Shown piece by piece: positions 16,174-30,250 of a stretch of 64,000 bases of DNA. This DNA is from Tsukamurella spumae (lineage in GTDB: Bacteria; Actinomycetota; Actinomycetes; Mycobacteriales; Mycobacteriaceae), in NCBI RefSeq assembly GCF_012396015.1, contig NZ_JAAXOQ010000004.1:1-64000 (forward strand), in the 5' to 3' direction. Under the pieces are notes generated by a model. It was not told where the DNA came from. It saw nothing but the letters and a program-made list of their open reading frames with translations, and searched no databases. A program made the position numbers and the translations under genes. Positions within the stretch are counted from its first letter, which is position 1. Each line of letters begins with the position of its first letter.

Positions 16174-16878
16174 TCAATCCCTATCTGCGAGAGTCACCTC
16201 GATGCCGCCCACGAGGTCGGCGCAGAGGTTGTAGATGAACGCGCCCACGGTGGCGAGCGCGGTCAGCAGGACCACGTTCGCGAGCCCGACGAGGCCCGCG
16301 TAGGTGAACACATCGCCGGCGGTCAGGAGGCTCGCGCCGGCCTGCTCGTTGGTCAGCGTCTGGAAGCTGTCGTTGATCTTGCTCCACACGCCCATACCGC
16401 TGAGCACGATGTACAGCGCGCCGACCGCGATCATCCACACGAAGAACATCACCACCGAGATCACGCCGGTGACCTTGAAGGTGGTCCACGGGTCGATGCT
16501 GCGCAGCTGCATCCCGGCCCGCACGGGTCCGCTGGCGGCCTGCGTCTTCACACCCGCGGCCCGGGCCGGCGCGCCGCCCACGGTGTGCAGGTTCGACGGT
16601 GCCGCCTCCGCCGCCGGAGTGGCGGGAGCGTCCGATGCGGCGTCGGGTGCGGTGTCCGCCGGGGCGGCCTTCACCAGGGGCGCCGTGGGAGCGACCTGGT
16701 GGATCTTGTCGAGATCCGGCAGATCCTTGGGCAGCTCATCACGCTCGACACCCTCGGTGGGTGCGTCGATGACCCGCCCGACATCGGTGTCGCGTCGCGG
16801 GATCCGGACGGGCTGGCGACCCGCCTCCGGCCCGGTCTCCGGCGATCGGCCGCCGGGACCGGTTCCAGGGGTACTCAC
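16174..16878 (-). CDS. DUF3566 membrane protein downstream of gyrA
   Basis: A 234-residue protein like M. tuberculosis Rv0007. GTG 16876-16878 follows GAAGGAG by five bases. The first 130 residues are Pro/Ala-rich and disordered. The C-terminal DUF3566 domain has two membrane helices, one near residues 150-172 (GVISVVMFFVWMIAVGALYIV) and one near 205-228. It follows gyrA on the same strand with a 25-base gap, so it is probably co-transcribed. Function is unknown, though proximity to gyrase is conserved in the order. Confidence 0.88.
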   Translation of the reverse strand: MSTPGTGPGGRSPETGPEAGRQPVRIPRRDTDVGRVIDAPTEGVERDELPKDLPDLDKIHQVAPTAPLVKAAPADTAPDAASDAPATPAAEAAPSNLHTVGGAPARAAGVKTQAASGPVRAGMQLRSIDPWTTFKVTGVISVVMFFVWMIAVGALYIVLSGMGVWSKINDSFQTLTNEQAGASLLTAGDVFTYAGLVGLANVVLLTALATVGAFIYNLCADLVGGIEVTLADRD

Positions 16879-16903
16879 ATGCGCTCCTTCGAAGTCGCGG
16901 CGA

Positions 16904-19405
<2,502 letters not shown>

Positions 19406-19474
19406 CTCAAGTCCTTCAGCTTCAAGCGGTTCGACGGTGCGCGGTGCGCCGGTACCAGCCCGGCGCACCGTCGG

Positions 19475-21592
<2,118 letters not shown>

Positions 21593-21805
21593 TCAGCCGC
21601 GGGCACCGCGATGGTGATCGGACAGCGACCCCGAGGAGACGGGGCGCTCTTGCCCTTCCAGTCTACTCCTCTTCACGACGATGAACGCGCGTGGCGCGCC
21701 CTAATCGCCTCCCAGACGAATCCGACCTCGTTTCGGCGCGATCACCCCGGATCGCAATCGGATGCGTTCACGGCCACGCTGGGCCGCGAACCCGCAACCG
21801 CCCGC

Positions 21806-22348
21806 CTACCCGTACGTGTCGCGTGGACCGCGCCCGGGAACGTGCAGCGGACCCTTGCGCCAGCTCGGCGCGCTGGGGCCCGTGATGTTCAGAGAGGTCA
21901 CAACGCCCTGCCCGACGGCGGCGTTGATCTTGGCCAGCAGCTGGGACTGCATGAGCCGCAGCTGCGTGGCCCATGCGGTGGACTCCGCCCGGACGTAGAG
22001 CACCTTGTCCCGGAGGTTCACGGGCTGTGCGTGTGCGGCCACGTCGGCCCCCACCACCGTGTCCCAGCAGCCGAGAACCGTTCCCTCACTGACCTTCTTG
22101 TCCCAACCGCGTGCCTTGGCGATGCCCCCGATCAGGGCGCCGAAGGCCTGCGGGTCACGGTTGTCCGGCGACGGCCCACTCCACCGCTTGGAGCCCCGAC
22201 GCAGCCGGCGCACCCCACCGGTCATCGGCTCGGAGCGGCCCTGGCCGACGGACTTGCCGGCCGCCTTCGCGGCTGCGCGCGCCTCCTCCAGCGCACGCCG
22301 CGCGATGTCGGAACCGTGCAGCTCCGCGTCACCGTTCGACCCGGCCAT
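21806..22348 (-). CDS. dciA: DciA family protein (DUF721), replicative helicase loader/operator
   Basis: A 180-residue protein like M. tuberculosis Rv0004. The N-terminus is Ala/Arg-rich. The DUF721 domain spans about residues 65-160, with [32 protein letters not shown] typical in separate blocks. DciA helps place the DnaB helicase in bacteria that lack DnaC. The order recF-dciA-gyrB is conserved in Mycobacteriales. A 237-base gap to gyrB contains a weak CCCCG/CGGGG hairpin. Confidence 0.9.
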   Translation of the reverse strand: MAGSNGDAELHGSDIARRALEEARAAAKAAGKSVGQGRSEPMTGGVRRLRRGSKRWSGPSPDNRDPQAFGALIGGIAKARGWDKKVSEGTVLGCWDTVVGADVAAHAQPVNLRDKVLYVRAESTAWATQLRLMQSQLLAKINAAVGQGVVTSLNITGPSAPSWRKGPLHVPGRGPRDTYG

Positions 22349-22412
22349 GCCACCTCCCCGCGCTCGCGAACTCGTGCCCTCAGGCTACTCGCCACCACTG
22401 ACGGATTCGTGC

Positions 22413-23633
22413 TTAGAGCGGACCGTCGTCCTCCATCGTCCGATCGGATGACGCGGCCGGGGCGGCGGCCCCCTCCAGGCGGGAGACGCGGGCGTCCGCC
22501 GGCCCCTCGACCGATACCTCGAAGGTGCGGGCCCGTAGCTCCGCGGGCAGGTCCTCCGGGACGGCTGCGGTGACGATCACCTGCTCGGTGTCCGCGGCCA
22601 CCGCGGCGAGCGCGGTCCGGCGTTTGGCGTCGAGCTCGGCGAAGACATCGTCGAGCAACAGCACCGGCTCGTTGCCCCCGGCGCGCAACAGTTCCAGGGA
22701 GGCCAGGCGCAGAGCCAGTGCGTACGACCAGGATTCGCCGTGCGAGGCGAATCCCTTCGCCGGCTCGTTCCCCAGCCGAAGGTCGAGGTCGTCCCGGTGC
22801 GGGCCGACCAGGCACACGCCTCGGTCGATCTCCCGCTGGCGCGCAGCGGCGAGGCCGTCCAACATCGCCTGCTCGAGCTCGGCGACGGACGCGGAGGCGG
22901 GGTCACCGTCGAACTCCTCGAACAGCGAGCTCGCGTACCCGAGCGTCGCGGCGCGGGAGTGCGGCGCGAGGGACGCGTACGCGACGGTGAGGTGCGGCGC
23001 CAGAGAGGCCACCACCTCGAGCCGTGCGGCCAGGACCTCCGCGCCGAACCGCGCGAGCTGCGCGTCCCAGACATCGAGCGTGGAGAGCATGGACTCCGCC
23101 TCCGCTCCCCCGCGCCGGGCGGCGGCGTAGGCGGTCTTCAGCAGGGCGTTGCGCTGCTTGAGAACCCGTTCGTAGTCGGCCTTCTCCGCTGCGATCCGGG
23201 GAGTTCGCAGGATCGCGAGGTCGTCGAGGAACCGGCGCCGGCCGCCCGGCTCGCCGCGCACGAGGGCCAGATCCTCGGGTGCGAACAGCACCGACTGCAG
23301 GATGCCCAGGAGGTCGCGTGGGCGGCGGCACGGCGCGGTGTTGATGCGCGCCTTGTTCGCCCGGCCGGCCACGATGTCGATCTCCGCCGTGAGCTCCCGG
23401 CCCGCGTTGTGCACCGTCGCCGATACGGACGCGCCCTCCGCCCCTACCCGGATGAGGGGCTGGTCGGTGGCGACGCGATGCGAGCCGAGCGTCGCGAGGT
23501 AGTTCAGCGCCTCGACGAGGTTGGTCTTGCCGAATCCGTTGCGGCCGACGAACACGCTGACGCCCGGTTCCAGGTCGACGGAGACGTCGTCCCAGGACCG
23601 GAAGTCGTGCAGAGCGAGCCGGCGGACGTACAA
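22413..23633 (-). CDS. recF: DNA replication/repair protein RecF
   Basis: A 406-residue SMC-like ATPase that loads RecA at gaps together with RecO and RecR. Walker A GRNGFGKTN is at about residues 29-37, the ABC signature is in SHGESWSYALALRLAS, and Walker B is LLLDDVFAELD. The last 30 residues are low-complexity. It starts 16 bases after the end of gnd, so the two are probably co-transcribed. Confidence 0.96.
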   Translation of the reverse strand: MYVRRLALHDFRSWDDVSVDLEPGVSVFVGRNGFGKTNLVEALNYLATLGSHRVATDQPLIRVGAEGASVSATVHNAGRELTAEIDIVAGRANKARINTAPCRRPRDLLGILQSVLFAPEDLALVRGEPGGRRRFLDDLAILRTPRIAAEKADYERVLKQRNALLKTAYAAARRGGAEAESMLSTLDVWDAQLARFGAEVLAARLEVVASLAPHLTVAYASLAPHSRAATLGYASSLFEEFDGDPASASVAELEQAMLDGLAAARQREIDRGVCLVGPHRDDLDLRLGNEPAKGFASHGESWSYALALRLASLELLRAGGNEPVLLLDDVFAELDAKRRTALAAVAADTEQVIVTAAVPEDLPAELRARTFEVSVEGPADARVSRLEGAAAPAASSDRTMEDDGPL

Positions 23634-23649
23634 CGAGCGATCGGCCCCG

Positions 23650-24540
23650 CTAGTCCGCGCGGCGCACGGCGTGTCCGCCGAACTGGTTGCGGAGCGCGGA
23701 GACCGCCTTCATCGTGTCCGAATCGTCCTCTCGGGACTGGAACCGGGCGAACAGCGCGGCAGCGATCACCGGCGCCGGCACCGAATGGCGGATGGCCTCC
23801 TCGACGGTCCACCGTCCCTCGCCGGAATCCTCGGTGTAGCCCGTGATCTCGTTCAGGCCGGGATCCTCCTCGAGCGCCTTCACCAGCAGGTCCAGCAGCC
23901 AGGACCGCACGACGGTGCCCTTGCTCCAGGCGCGCAGCGTGCCGGCCACGTTCTCGATGAGCGGCTCCGCCTGGAGCAGGTCGTAGCCCTCGCCGTAGGC
24001 CTGCATCAGGCCGTACTCGATGCCGTTGTGGATCATCTTGGCGTAGTGCCCGGCGCCGACGGGGCCGCTGTGCGCGAAGCCGTCCTCGCGCACGCCCTCG
24101 GGCCGCAGCGCGTCGAAGATCGGCATGGCGCGCTCGACGTCGGCGTCCGAGCCGCCGACCATCAGGCCGTACCCGTTCTCCAGGCCCCACACGCCGCCGG
24201 ACACGCCGCAGTCGAGGTAGCCGATCCCCTTGGTCGCGAGCAGCTCGGCGTTGACCTGATCGTCCGTGTACCGCGAGTTACCGCCGTCGATGACCACGTC
24301 ACCGGGATCGAGGATGTCGGCGAGCTTGCGCACCGTCTCGCGCGTCGGCTCGCCGGCCGGGACCATGACCCACACGGTGCGGGGCGCGGTGAGCGCCCCG
24401 GCGAGGGCCTCGAGCGAGGGCACGTCGGTGACCTCCGGTCGCGGGTCGTACCCGACGACCTCGTGGCCGGCGTTGCGGATCCGCTGGCGCATGTTCGCGC
24501 CCATCCTGCCCAGACCGATCAGACCCAACTGCATGCTCAC
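23650..24540 (-). CDS. gnd: 6-phosphogluconate dehydrogenase, decarboxylating (short type)
   Basis: A 296-residue enzyme of the short GntZ/YqeC class, which oxidises 6-phosphogluconate to ribulose 5-phosphate. The NAD(P)-binding LGLIGLGRMGANM opens the protein. GNSRYTDD, SGGVWGLENGYGLMVGG and the catalytic HYAKMIHNGIEYG motif follow. The GTG 24538-24540 start follows GGAGAGG by four bases, and an internal ATG two codons later is also possible. It sits between dnaN and recF, as in several Mycobacteriales. The short form often prefers NAD, but cofactor use is not proven here. Confidence 0.93.
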   Translation of the reverse strand: MSMQLGLIGLGRMGANMRQRIRNAGHEVVGYDPRPEVTDVPSLEALAGALTAPRTVWVMVPAGEPTRETVRKLADILDPGDVVIDGGNSRYTDDQVNAELLATKGIGYLDCGVSGGVWGLENGYGLMVGGSDADVERAMPIFDALRPEGVREDGFAHSGPVGAGHYAKMIHNGIEYGLMQAYGEGYDLLQAEPLIENVAGTLRAWSKGTVVRSWLLDLLVKALEEDPGLNEITGYTEDSGEGRWTVEEAIRHSVPAPVIAAALFARFQSREDDSDTMKAVSALRNQFGGHAVRRAD

Positions 24541-24571
24541 AGGACCTCTCCTCGCTGACGGACGATACGAC

Positions 24572-25735
24572 TCAGCCGGGCAGGCGTACCGGCATCAGCA
24601 GGTACGTGTACGCGCTCTGCGGCGCCGGGAAGGCGCCCGAGTCGTCCGGCTCGTAGCCATTGTCCACCGCGGGCCGCAGCACCGCAGGGCGACTGGGGGT
24701 GGTGAAGCCGAAGGTCACCGATTCGGTGTGGATCGCCGCCAGGCCGTCCTGCAGGTAGCCCGGGTTGAACGCGATCGTCAGGGCCTCGCCCTGGAAATCG
24801 GCGGGCAGCTCCTCCTCGGCGCGGCCGGCGTCATCGCCGCCGGCGGAGAGGCGCAACGAACCGTCGGCGAACTCCATCCGGACCTGTGCGCCGCGGTCCG
24901 CGACCAGGGCGACGCGCTTGATCGCCTCGAGGAGCGGGGCGATCTCCATCGTCGCGAGCGCGGTGTGCGAGGCCGGCAGCAGCTGCCGGAACTTCGGGAA
25001 GTCCGCATCCAGCAGGCGGGTGGTGGTCCGACGGTCCGCGCCGACCACGCCCAGCAGGCCATCGGCGCCCACGGCCGAGCCCGCGCCCAGGGCGATCCCG
25101 ACCTCGGGATCGACGGCGAAGGTCTTGGCGGCCTCCGAGAGGGTCTTCGCGGGGACCAGGACCGCGGCCTTCACATCGCCGGAGGCCGGCTGCCAATCGA
25201 ACTCGCGCACGGCGAGGCGGAAACGGTCGGTCGCGGCGAGGACCACCTTCTCGCCCTCGATCTCCACGCGGATGCCGGTGAGCATCGGCAGCGTGTCGTC
25301 CTTGCCGGCGGCGATCGCGACCTGCGCGATGGCCTCGGCGAAGGTGCCCCGCTCGATGGCGCCGGTCTGCTGCGGCAGCTCCGGCAGCTGCGGGTAGTCC
25401 TCGACGGGCATCGTGGGCAGCGAGAACTTCGCGCTGCCGCAGGTGATCGCGACGCGGGTGGTGTCGAGCTGGACGTCAACGGGCTTGTTCGGCAGGGCCT
25501 TGGTGATGTCCGCGAGGAGGCGGCCGGAGACGAGGGCTTGTCCCTCGTCGGCGACCTCGGCGGCGACGCGAACCTGCGCCGAGACCTCGTAGTCGAATCC
25601 CGAGACCGTCAGACCGTCGTCGCCGGCGGTGAGCAGCACGCCGCCGAGCACCGGCACCGGAGGGCGCGAGGGCAGGCTACGCGCCACCCACGCGACGGAT
25701 TCGGCGAACTCCTCGTGCGGGACGCGAAACTTCAT
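24572..25735 (-). CDS. dnaN: DNA polymerase III sliding clamp (beta subunit)
   Basis: A 387-residue protein with three repeated clamp domains. It begins [14 protein letters not shown] and ends with the conserved LLMPVRLPG-type clamp C-terminus. It forms a ring that tethers polymerase to DNA and docks other repair proteins. It lies next to the putative origin, on the same strand as dnaA but separated from it by an MmpS-like gene on the other strand. Confidence 0.97.
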   Translation of the reverse strand: MKFRVPHEEFAESVAWVARSLPSRPPVPVLGGVLLTAGDDGLTVSGFDYEVSAQVRVAAEVADEGQALVSGRLLADITKALPNKPVDVQLDTTRVAITCGSAKFSLPTMPVEDYPQLPELPQQTGAIERGTFAEAIAQVAIAAGKDDTLPMLTGIRVEIEGEKVVLAATDRFRLAVREFDWQPASGDVKAAVLVPAKTLSEAAKTFAVDPEVGIALGAGSAVGADGLLGVVGADRRTTTRLLDADFPKFRQLLPASHTALATMEIAPLLEAIKRVALVADRGAQVRMEFADGSLRLSAGGDDAGRAEEELPADFQGEALTIAFNPGYLQDGLAAIHTESVTFGFTTPSRPAVLRPAVDNGYEPDDSGAFPAPQSAYTYLLMPVRLPG

Positions 25736-26191
25736 GCCGACGGGGCCTTTCGGTGGGGGGCGTTCGGGTACGGCGTGGCGGGCACGACCGTGAGGTCTTC
25801 GATGCTATAGGAGCGCGCTTGATCCGGTGGCGTTCAGGTGTCCGCCGGCCCGAACCACACGTCCGAGCGCGTGAAGCGCACGAGACGTTCACACAGCCTC
25901 TTTTCAAAAGAAGTATCTAGAGAAGAAATATGTCATCGTCATAGGCCCTGTGGAGGATGTGGAAACTCCGGGTCGGCGCAGTTCTCCGTGCGTGTCGGGG
26001 TGTTGACGACGCGCCGCAGGGATTGTGGAACTACATCCGTGTGATTGTTGACGGAGCCTCCCTGTGGAAACCTGTGGATGAACTCTCCCCAGGTCACTCC
26101 TGGGATTTCGCCGATTCATCCACAGGTTGTGGGAAGTACTCATCGGTAACTCTCAGCCGGGCCGACGGCACCGTGCGCGTACGGTGTGACC
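25736..26191. other. oriC: Putative chromosomal origin (oriC) between dnaN and the MmpS-like gene
   Basis: This 456-base gap contains an AT-rich tract at about 25,899-25,945 (TTTTCAAAAGAAGTATC and following), exceptional in this GC-rich window and a good unwinding element. Beside it are DnaA-box-like nonamers: TGTGGATGA at 26073-26081 and TCATCCACA at 26116-26124 (each one base from TTATCCACA). Weaker TGTGGAAAC copies occur near 25958 and at 26063, and TGTGGAGGA near 25949. Position next to dnaN is where mycobacterial origins lie. I cannot compute GC skew, so the assignment rests on motifs and context. Confidence 0.7.
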
Positions 26192-27073
26192 ATGGGATAT
26201 CCGGATCCACAGCACCCGGGACAGCACCCCGGCGACCAGAACTACCCCGCGACGCCCGCGGAGCCCCGCCCGACCCGCGAGTACGAGCGGGGCGAGTACG
26301 GAGTAGACGGCACCGGCGAACCACAGGGTCCGCCGCCGCTGCCGCAACGTCCCGCGGGAGACCCCGGACCCGGGCCCGGGGTGCCGCAGGGCCCCGGCTA
26401 CGGCGCCGGCTACGGGGCGCAGCAGGACCCGCCGACGCAGGCCTACGACGGTGGCTATCAGGTGGGCTACGCGCCCGGCGGCCCCGGAGCGCAGTACGGG
26501 GGCGGCGTTCCCCCGACGGGTCCTCCCACGGGCCCCGGCGGCCCCGGTGGGGGTTCGGGCGGCGGCGACGGCTCCGGGGGCGGCAACAAGAAGCTGCTGT
26601 GGATCGCCGTGGCGGCGGTGGTCCTGGTCCTGATCCTCGCGGTGATCGTCGTGGTCGTCGCGACGGGCGGCACCAAGAGCACCCCGACATCGTCGGCCGT
26701 CACGACGCAGACCACGACCGCACCCACGACGACGCGCAGCGGGATCGCACTGCCGACGGGCCTGCCGTCGGGCATCTCGATCCCGCCGATCTACGGGGGC
26801 TCGACCACCGGCGCCAACGCGAAGAAGTGGGTCGTCGAGGTCACGGGGAGCGGCTCCGCGCAGGTGATCGCCGTCGGTATCCCGGACACGAACACCCTGG
26901 GCTCGCAGACGCTCCCGTGGACGAAGTCGTTCACGGCCGACAGCTTCCTGGTGACGGTGACGGTGTTCAGCCCGAAGCCCGACATGGCCTGCAAGATCAC
27001 CCGCGACGGTGCGGTGGTGGCGGAGGAGAAGGCCTCGTCGGGTCCGCTCATCTGCACCGCGACCGGCTCGTAG
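26192..27073 (+). CDS. MmpS-like single-pass membrane protein in the dnaA-dnaN interval
   Basis: A 293-residue protein whose first 130 residues are a Pro/Gly/Tyr/Gln-rich cytoplasmic tail. One membrane helix (LLWIAVAAVVLVLILAVIVV, about 138-160) and a Thr/Ser-rich linker follow. The C-terminal domain of about 85 residues resembles MmpS proteins (VVEVTGSGSAQVIAVG, LPWTKSF, MACKITRDGAVV). MmpS proteins assist MmpL exporters outside the membrane, but no mmpL is adjacent. GTG 26186 is an alternative start and neither has a clear ribosome site. It converges on dnaA, with a strong terminator between, and diverges from dnaN across the putative origin. Confidence 0.8.
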   Translation: MGYPDPQHPGQHPGDQNYPATPAEPRPTREYERGEYGVDGTGEPQGPPPLPQRPAGDPGPGPGVPQGPGYGAGYGAQQDPPTQAYDGGYQVGYAPGGPGAQYGGGVPPTGPPTGPGGPGGGSGGGDGSGGGNKKLLWIAVAAVVLVLILAVIVVVVATGGTKSTPTSSAVTTQTTTAPTTTRSGIALPTGLPSGISIPPIYGGSTTGANAKKWVVEVTGSGSAQVIAVGIPDTNTLGSQTLPWTKSFTADSFLVTVTVFSPKPDMACKITRDGAVVAEEKASSGPLICTATGS

Positions 27074-27089
27074 GAGCTCCGCGCCGGAA

Positions 27090-27131
27090 CCCGCCCGGGC
27101 GCAGGGGGTGCGCCTCCCGCGCCCGGGCGGG
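27090..27131. terminator. Strong bidirectional terminator hairpin
   Basis: CCCGCCCGGGCGC (27090-27102) and GCGCCCGGGCGGG (27119-27131) are exact 13-base inverted repeats. The loop (AGGGGG...CTCCC) can itself pair. It lies between the ends of the convergent MmpS-like gene and dnaA, and probably stops transcription from both sides. U-tracts are absent, as is common in actinobacteria. Confidence 0.75.
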
Positions 27132-27145
27132 GCTGTGCGGCAACG

Positions 27146-28639
27146 CTACTGGCTGCGCCGCTTGATGCGGGTGGTGAGCTCCTGCACCTGGTCGTACACG
27201 CGGCGACGCTCGGGCATCTCCTTGCGGATCTTGCGCTCGGCGTACATCACGGTCGTGTGATCGCGGTCGAAGATCTGCCCGATCTTCGGCAGCGACAGTT
27301 CCGTCAGCTCGCGGCACAGGTACATCGCGATCTGGCGCGCGTGCGTCACGGCTCGGGCCCGCTCGGTGCCCTTGAGATCCGCGACGGAGATCTCGAAGTA
27401 CTCCGCGACCACCGAAAGAATGGTGCTGGAGGAGATCTCGAGCGTCGTGGTGTCCGGCACCAGATCGCGCAGGACCATCTCGGCCAGCTCGTAGGTCACA
27501 TCGGTCTGTGTGAGCGAGGCGAAGGCCGTCACGCGGATCAGCGCACCCTCGAGCTCGCGGATGTTGCGGTCGATGCGAGTGGCGATGAGCTCCAACACAT
27601 CCGGCGGCACATGGATCCGTTCCATCTGCGCCTTCTTGAGCAGGATCGCCATACGGATCTCGAGCTCCGGCGGCTGGACATCGGTGATCAAGCCCCACTC
27701 GAACCGCGTCCGCAGCCGATCCTCCAGTGTCGCCAGCTGTTTCGGCGGCCGGTCGGAGGAGATCACGATCTGCTTGTTCGCGTTGTGCAGGGTGTTGAAG
27801 GTGTGGAAGAACTCCTCCTGGATACCCAGCTTCCCTTCGAGGAACTGGATGTCGTCCACGAGCAGGATGTCCACGTCGCGGTAGCGCTGCTTGAACTGGA
27901 CCTGGCGATCGTCCTTGAGCGAGTTGATGAAGTCGTTCGTGAACTCCTCGGTGGAGACGTACTTCACGCGCATTCCGGGGAACAGCCGTCGCGCGTAGTG
28001 GCCGGCGGCGTGCAGCAGGTGAGTCTTACCGAGGCCGGATTCGCCCCAGATGAAGAGCGGGTTGTAGGCGCGGGCCGGCGCCTCCGCGACGGCGAAGGCC
28101 GCGGCGTGGGCGAACCGGTTCGACGCCCCGATCACGAAGGTCTCGAAGGTGTACTTCTGGTTGAGGCTCGAGCCCGACGAGCCCGACGGCTCGGCTCCGT
28201 TGCCGCTCGAGGACGGTCCCGTCATGGGCGGTGGCAGCTGGACGGACGGCGACGGTGCGCCGGGCATGCCGGAGGAGATCCCCGTCACCGGTACGGCCAG
28301 ATCCGCGGTACTCGGCCCCGACGGTGGCTCCGTGGGTTCGGCCACGGCGGGCGCGACGACCGGTGGTGTGGCGTCGGGAGAGATGCGTACGCCGAGCTCG
28401 ACGTCCTGTCCGAGCCTCGTGGTGAGCGCAGCGACGAGGGGCTCGCGCAGGCTGCGGTCGATCGCGTCCTTCATGAGCTGTGAGGGCACCGCGACGAGCG
28501 CGAAACCCTCGGTCAGAGTCAGCGGCTGGACGAGCTTGAGCCAGGCCTTCTCCTGCTTCGTCAGGGTGCGATCGGTGTTGTCTCCGCAGAGCTCGTCGAC
28601 CACGGCGGTCCACGTCTCGATCAGCGGATCAACGGTCAT
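27146..28639 (-). CDS. dnaA: Chromosomal replication initiator DnaA
   Basis: A 497-residue AAA+ ATPase that binds DnaA boxes and opens the origin. Domain I covers about 1-85 and a Pro/Ser-rich linker 86-158. The AAA+ core follows, with Walker A GESGLGKT (199-206), Walker [12 protein letters not shown] and an arginine-rich sensor region. Domain IV ends with the signature [14 protein letters not shown]. Two groups of DnaA boxes flank the gene, one in its own upstream region, consistent with autoregulation. Confidence 0.98.
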   Translation of the reverse strand: MTVDPLIETWTAVVDELCGDNTDRTLTKQEKAWLKLVQPLTLTEGFALVAVPSQLMKDAIDRSLREPLVAALTTRLGQDVELGVRISPDATPPVVAPAVAEPTEPPSGPSTADLAVPVTGISSGMPGAPSPSVQLPPPMTGPSSSGNGAEPSGSSGSSLNQKYTFETFVIGASNRFAHAAAFAVAEAPARAYNPLFIWGESGLGKTHLLHAAGHYARRLFPGMRVKYVSTEEFTNDFINSLKDDRQVQFKQRYRDVDILLVDDIQFLEGKLGIQEEFFHTFNTLHNANKQIVISSDRPPKQLATLEDRLRTRFEWGLITDVQPPELEIRMAILLKKAQMERIHVPPDVLELIATRIDRNIRELEGALIRVTAFASLTQTDVTYELAEMVLRDLVPDTTTLEISSSTILSVVAEYFEISVADLKGTERARAVTHARQIAMYLCRELTELSLPKIGQIFDRDHTTVMYAERKIRKEMPERRRVYDQVQELTTRIKRRSQ

Positions 28640-28756
28640 CTGGTCCTCCGCACCGGTTCGAAAGCTTTCGTCTTCCGGCTTCCGACCGGCGTTCTCGTCA
28701 CGTCCAATATCGAGCTGTGCATATCGGAACCCCCAGTCGACCTGCGCCAGAGACTG

Positions 28757-28798
28757 TACTCCACAGGTTCATCCACAGGTGTGGACAACTGTGAATAC
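28757..28798. promoter_or_regulatory. Cluster of four DnaA boxes upstream of dnaA
   Basis: Within 42 bases lie TACTCCACA (28757-28765), TCATCCACA (28769-28777), TGTGGACAA (28780-28788, an exact inverse of TTGTCCACA) and TGTGAATAC (28790-28798). They are 118-160 bases before the dnaA start. They may autoregulate dnaA or form one part of a bipartite origin with the cluster beside dnaN. Confidence 0.7.
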
Positions 28799-29271
28799 AG
28801 GCGTTGCCAGCCGCCTACATCGGCCGTGGAGAGATACCGCAGACTGCAGATTCAACGGTCGGTACGGACGGGCTAGGGCGCAGCCCCGAGGCCACTACAC
28901 GCCCGGTACCCGTCGGCCCGACGCTGCCGTGCTCGGACGCCACGGGGTGCCGTGGCCGTGCTCAGCAATCGCATTCGGCAAAGTTAACAGAGTGGAGCGC
29001 AGTCCTCAACACCGAGCACATTCCCGCAGCACGATGTGGGATGTCGGGGCCTTTCGGCGTGTCGGGTCGGATGGGGTGTGAGCTGCGTCACTGCCGTGAA
29101 GGCGGTCCGGTTTGACCTTGTCAGTGGGGATAAGTAGGCTTGACCGGTCTGTGCGCACAACCGATCCGTCGGTCGGGTTCGACCTCAGGTCGAGCTTCAT
29201 GTGCCGCCGAAGAGTTTCCGTCCACCACAGACGGCGCACGAGCGCCGTCTACTTATGCAAGGAGTGTCACC
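28799..29271. other. dnaA-rpmH divergent intergenic region
   Basis: Apart from the DnaA boxes just to the left, I see no gene in this stretch. Small open frames here are not conserved types. It must hold the divergent promoters of dnaA and rpmH. Moderately AT-rich patches such as AATCGCATTCGGCAAAGTTA near 28,970 are candidates. Confidence 0.5.
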
Positions 29272-29415
29272 GTGGCCAAGGGCAAGCGGACGTTCCAGCC
29301 GAACAACCGTCGCCGCGCGCGGGTGCACGGCTTCCGTCTTCGTATGCGTACCCGTGCCGGGCGCGCCATCGTCTCTGCGCGTCGGACCAAGGGCCGCGCG
29401 AAGCTGACGGCCTGA
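29272..29415 (+). CDS. rpmH: 50S ribosomal protein L34
   Basis: A 47-residue very basic protein ([20 protein letters not shown] onward, ending KGRAKLTA) of the large ribosomal subunit. The start is GTG 29272, with AAGGAGT six bases upstream. Longer frames to the left lack any ribosome site. It heads the rpmH-rnpA-yidD-yidC-jag-rsmG group conserved next to bacterial origins. Confidence 0.97.
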   Translation: MAKGKRTFQPNNRRRARVHGFRLRMRTRAGRAIVSARRTKGRAKLTA

Positions 29416-29432
29416 TTTCGACTTTCGCGTAG

Positions 29433-29466
29433 CGCCACCGCGTCCGGGTCACCGGGTGCGGTGGCG
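29433..29466 (+). terminator. Hairpin between rpmH and rnpA
   Basis: CGCCACCGC (29433-29441) and GCGGTGGCG (29458-29466) form a nine-base stem with TTCG following. It could attenuate transcription after rpmH. L34 is needed in far greater amount than the RNase P protein, so partial termination here would make sense. Confidence 0.5.
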
Positions 29467-29502
29467 TTCGTGCAGAGGTGAGAAGAGAAGGCAGACCGAC
29501 AC

Positions 29503-29904
29503 GTGTTACCAGCCCGCCATCGGATGAGCTCGTCGCGCGATTTCGCCGCGGCGGTCAAGGGTGGCAGGCGTGCCGGTCGCCGATCGATCGTGGTGCACGT
29601 GGCGAATACGACGAACCGGAGCCCGGTCCCCGCTTCCGAGGGGGGGCCGGGCATCGTCGTGCTCGCAGACGACCTCGTGGTGCCGGCCCCGCGGGTGGGG
29701 TTGGTCGTGTCGAAGGCCGTGGGTGACTCGGTGACCAGGCATGCGGTGGCCCGGAAGCTGCGCGCCGCTGCGGCTTCCGTCACCGCCGACTTGGACGACG
29801 GTGCCCTGGTGGTGGTCCGGGCGCTGCGCGCGTCGGTGGATGACGACGCCAATGAGCTGGCGGCGCAACTGCGGTCGGGCCTGACGAAGCTGGGTGCGTT
29901 GTGA
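29503..29904 (+). CDS. rnpA: Ribonuclease P protein component
   Basis: A 133-residue basic protein that binds the catalytic RNA of RNase P to mature tRNA 5' ends. The N-terminus [21 protein letters not shown] is typical. The conserved RNA-binding helix appears as [16 protein letters not shown] loop around residues 44-60 ([12 protein letters not shown]) is longer than in short homologues. The GTG start is at 29503. Its stop overlaps the yidD start (GTGA, 29901-29904). Confidence 0.93.
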   Translation: MLPARHRMSSSRDFAAAVKGGRRAGRRSIVVHVANTTNRSPVPASEGGPGIVVLADDLVVPAPRVGLVVSKAVGDSVTRHAVARKLRAAAASVTADLDDGALVVVRALRASVDDDANELAAQLRSGLTKLGAL

Positions 29905-30161
29905 GCGGCGCAGACTCGACCCCCGTCGGCACCCGGCTGCGCACTGCGCCCCGTCGAGCCCTGATCTCTCTGGTTCAGCTGTACCGGACCTGGATCTCCC
30001 CCGTCCGCCCCCCGACCTGTCGGTTCGTTCCCACCTGCAGCGAGTATGCGGTGGAGGCGCTTTCGGCGCACGGCGCTGTGAAGGGCCTGTACCTCAGTAC
30101 CATTCGGCTGCTCAAGTGCGGGCCGTGGCACCGCGGCGGTTGGGACCCCGTCCCGGAGTAG
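29901..30161 (+). CDS. yidD: Membrane protein insertion efficiency factor YidD
   Basis: An 86-residue protein with the invariant pattern [36 protein letters not shown] and [17 protein letters not shown]. It associates with the inner face of the membrane and aids YidC. It is coupled to rnpA by a four-base overlap and is followed by yidC after about 90 bases. Confidence 0.95.
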   Translation: MSGADSTPVGTRLRTAPRRALISLVQLYRTWISPVRPPTCRFVPTCSEYAVEALSAHGAVKGLYLSTIRLLKCGPWHRGGWDPVPE

Positions 30162-30250
30162 CCGCTCCCCCGCAGGCGCCCGGCGCCGTCCGCGCGGATC
30201 ACCGCGCCCGAGAACCTCTTCCGCAAAGAACAGCTAGGAGTCAGAGAACC

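Noticed and set aside
24266-25810. A 514-codon open frame on the plus strand
   Set aside because: It is antisense to dnaN and gnd, both certain.
29501-29640. Frameshift suspected in rnpA from its long Pro/Gly loop
   Set aside because: Both ends of the protein are in one frame and the conserved motif follows, so the loop is an insertion rather than a frameshift.
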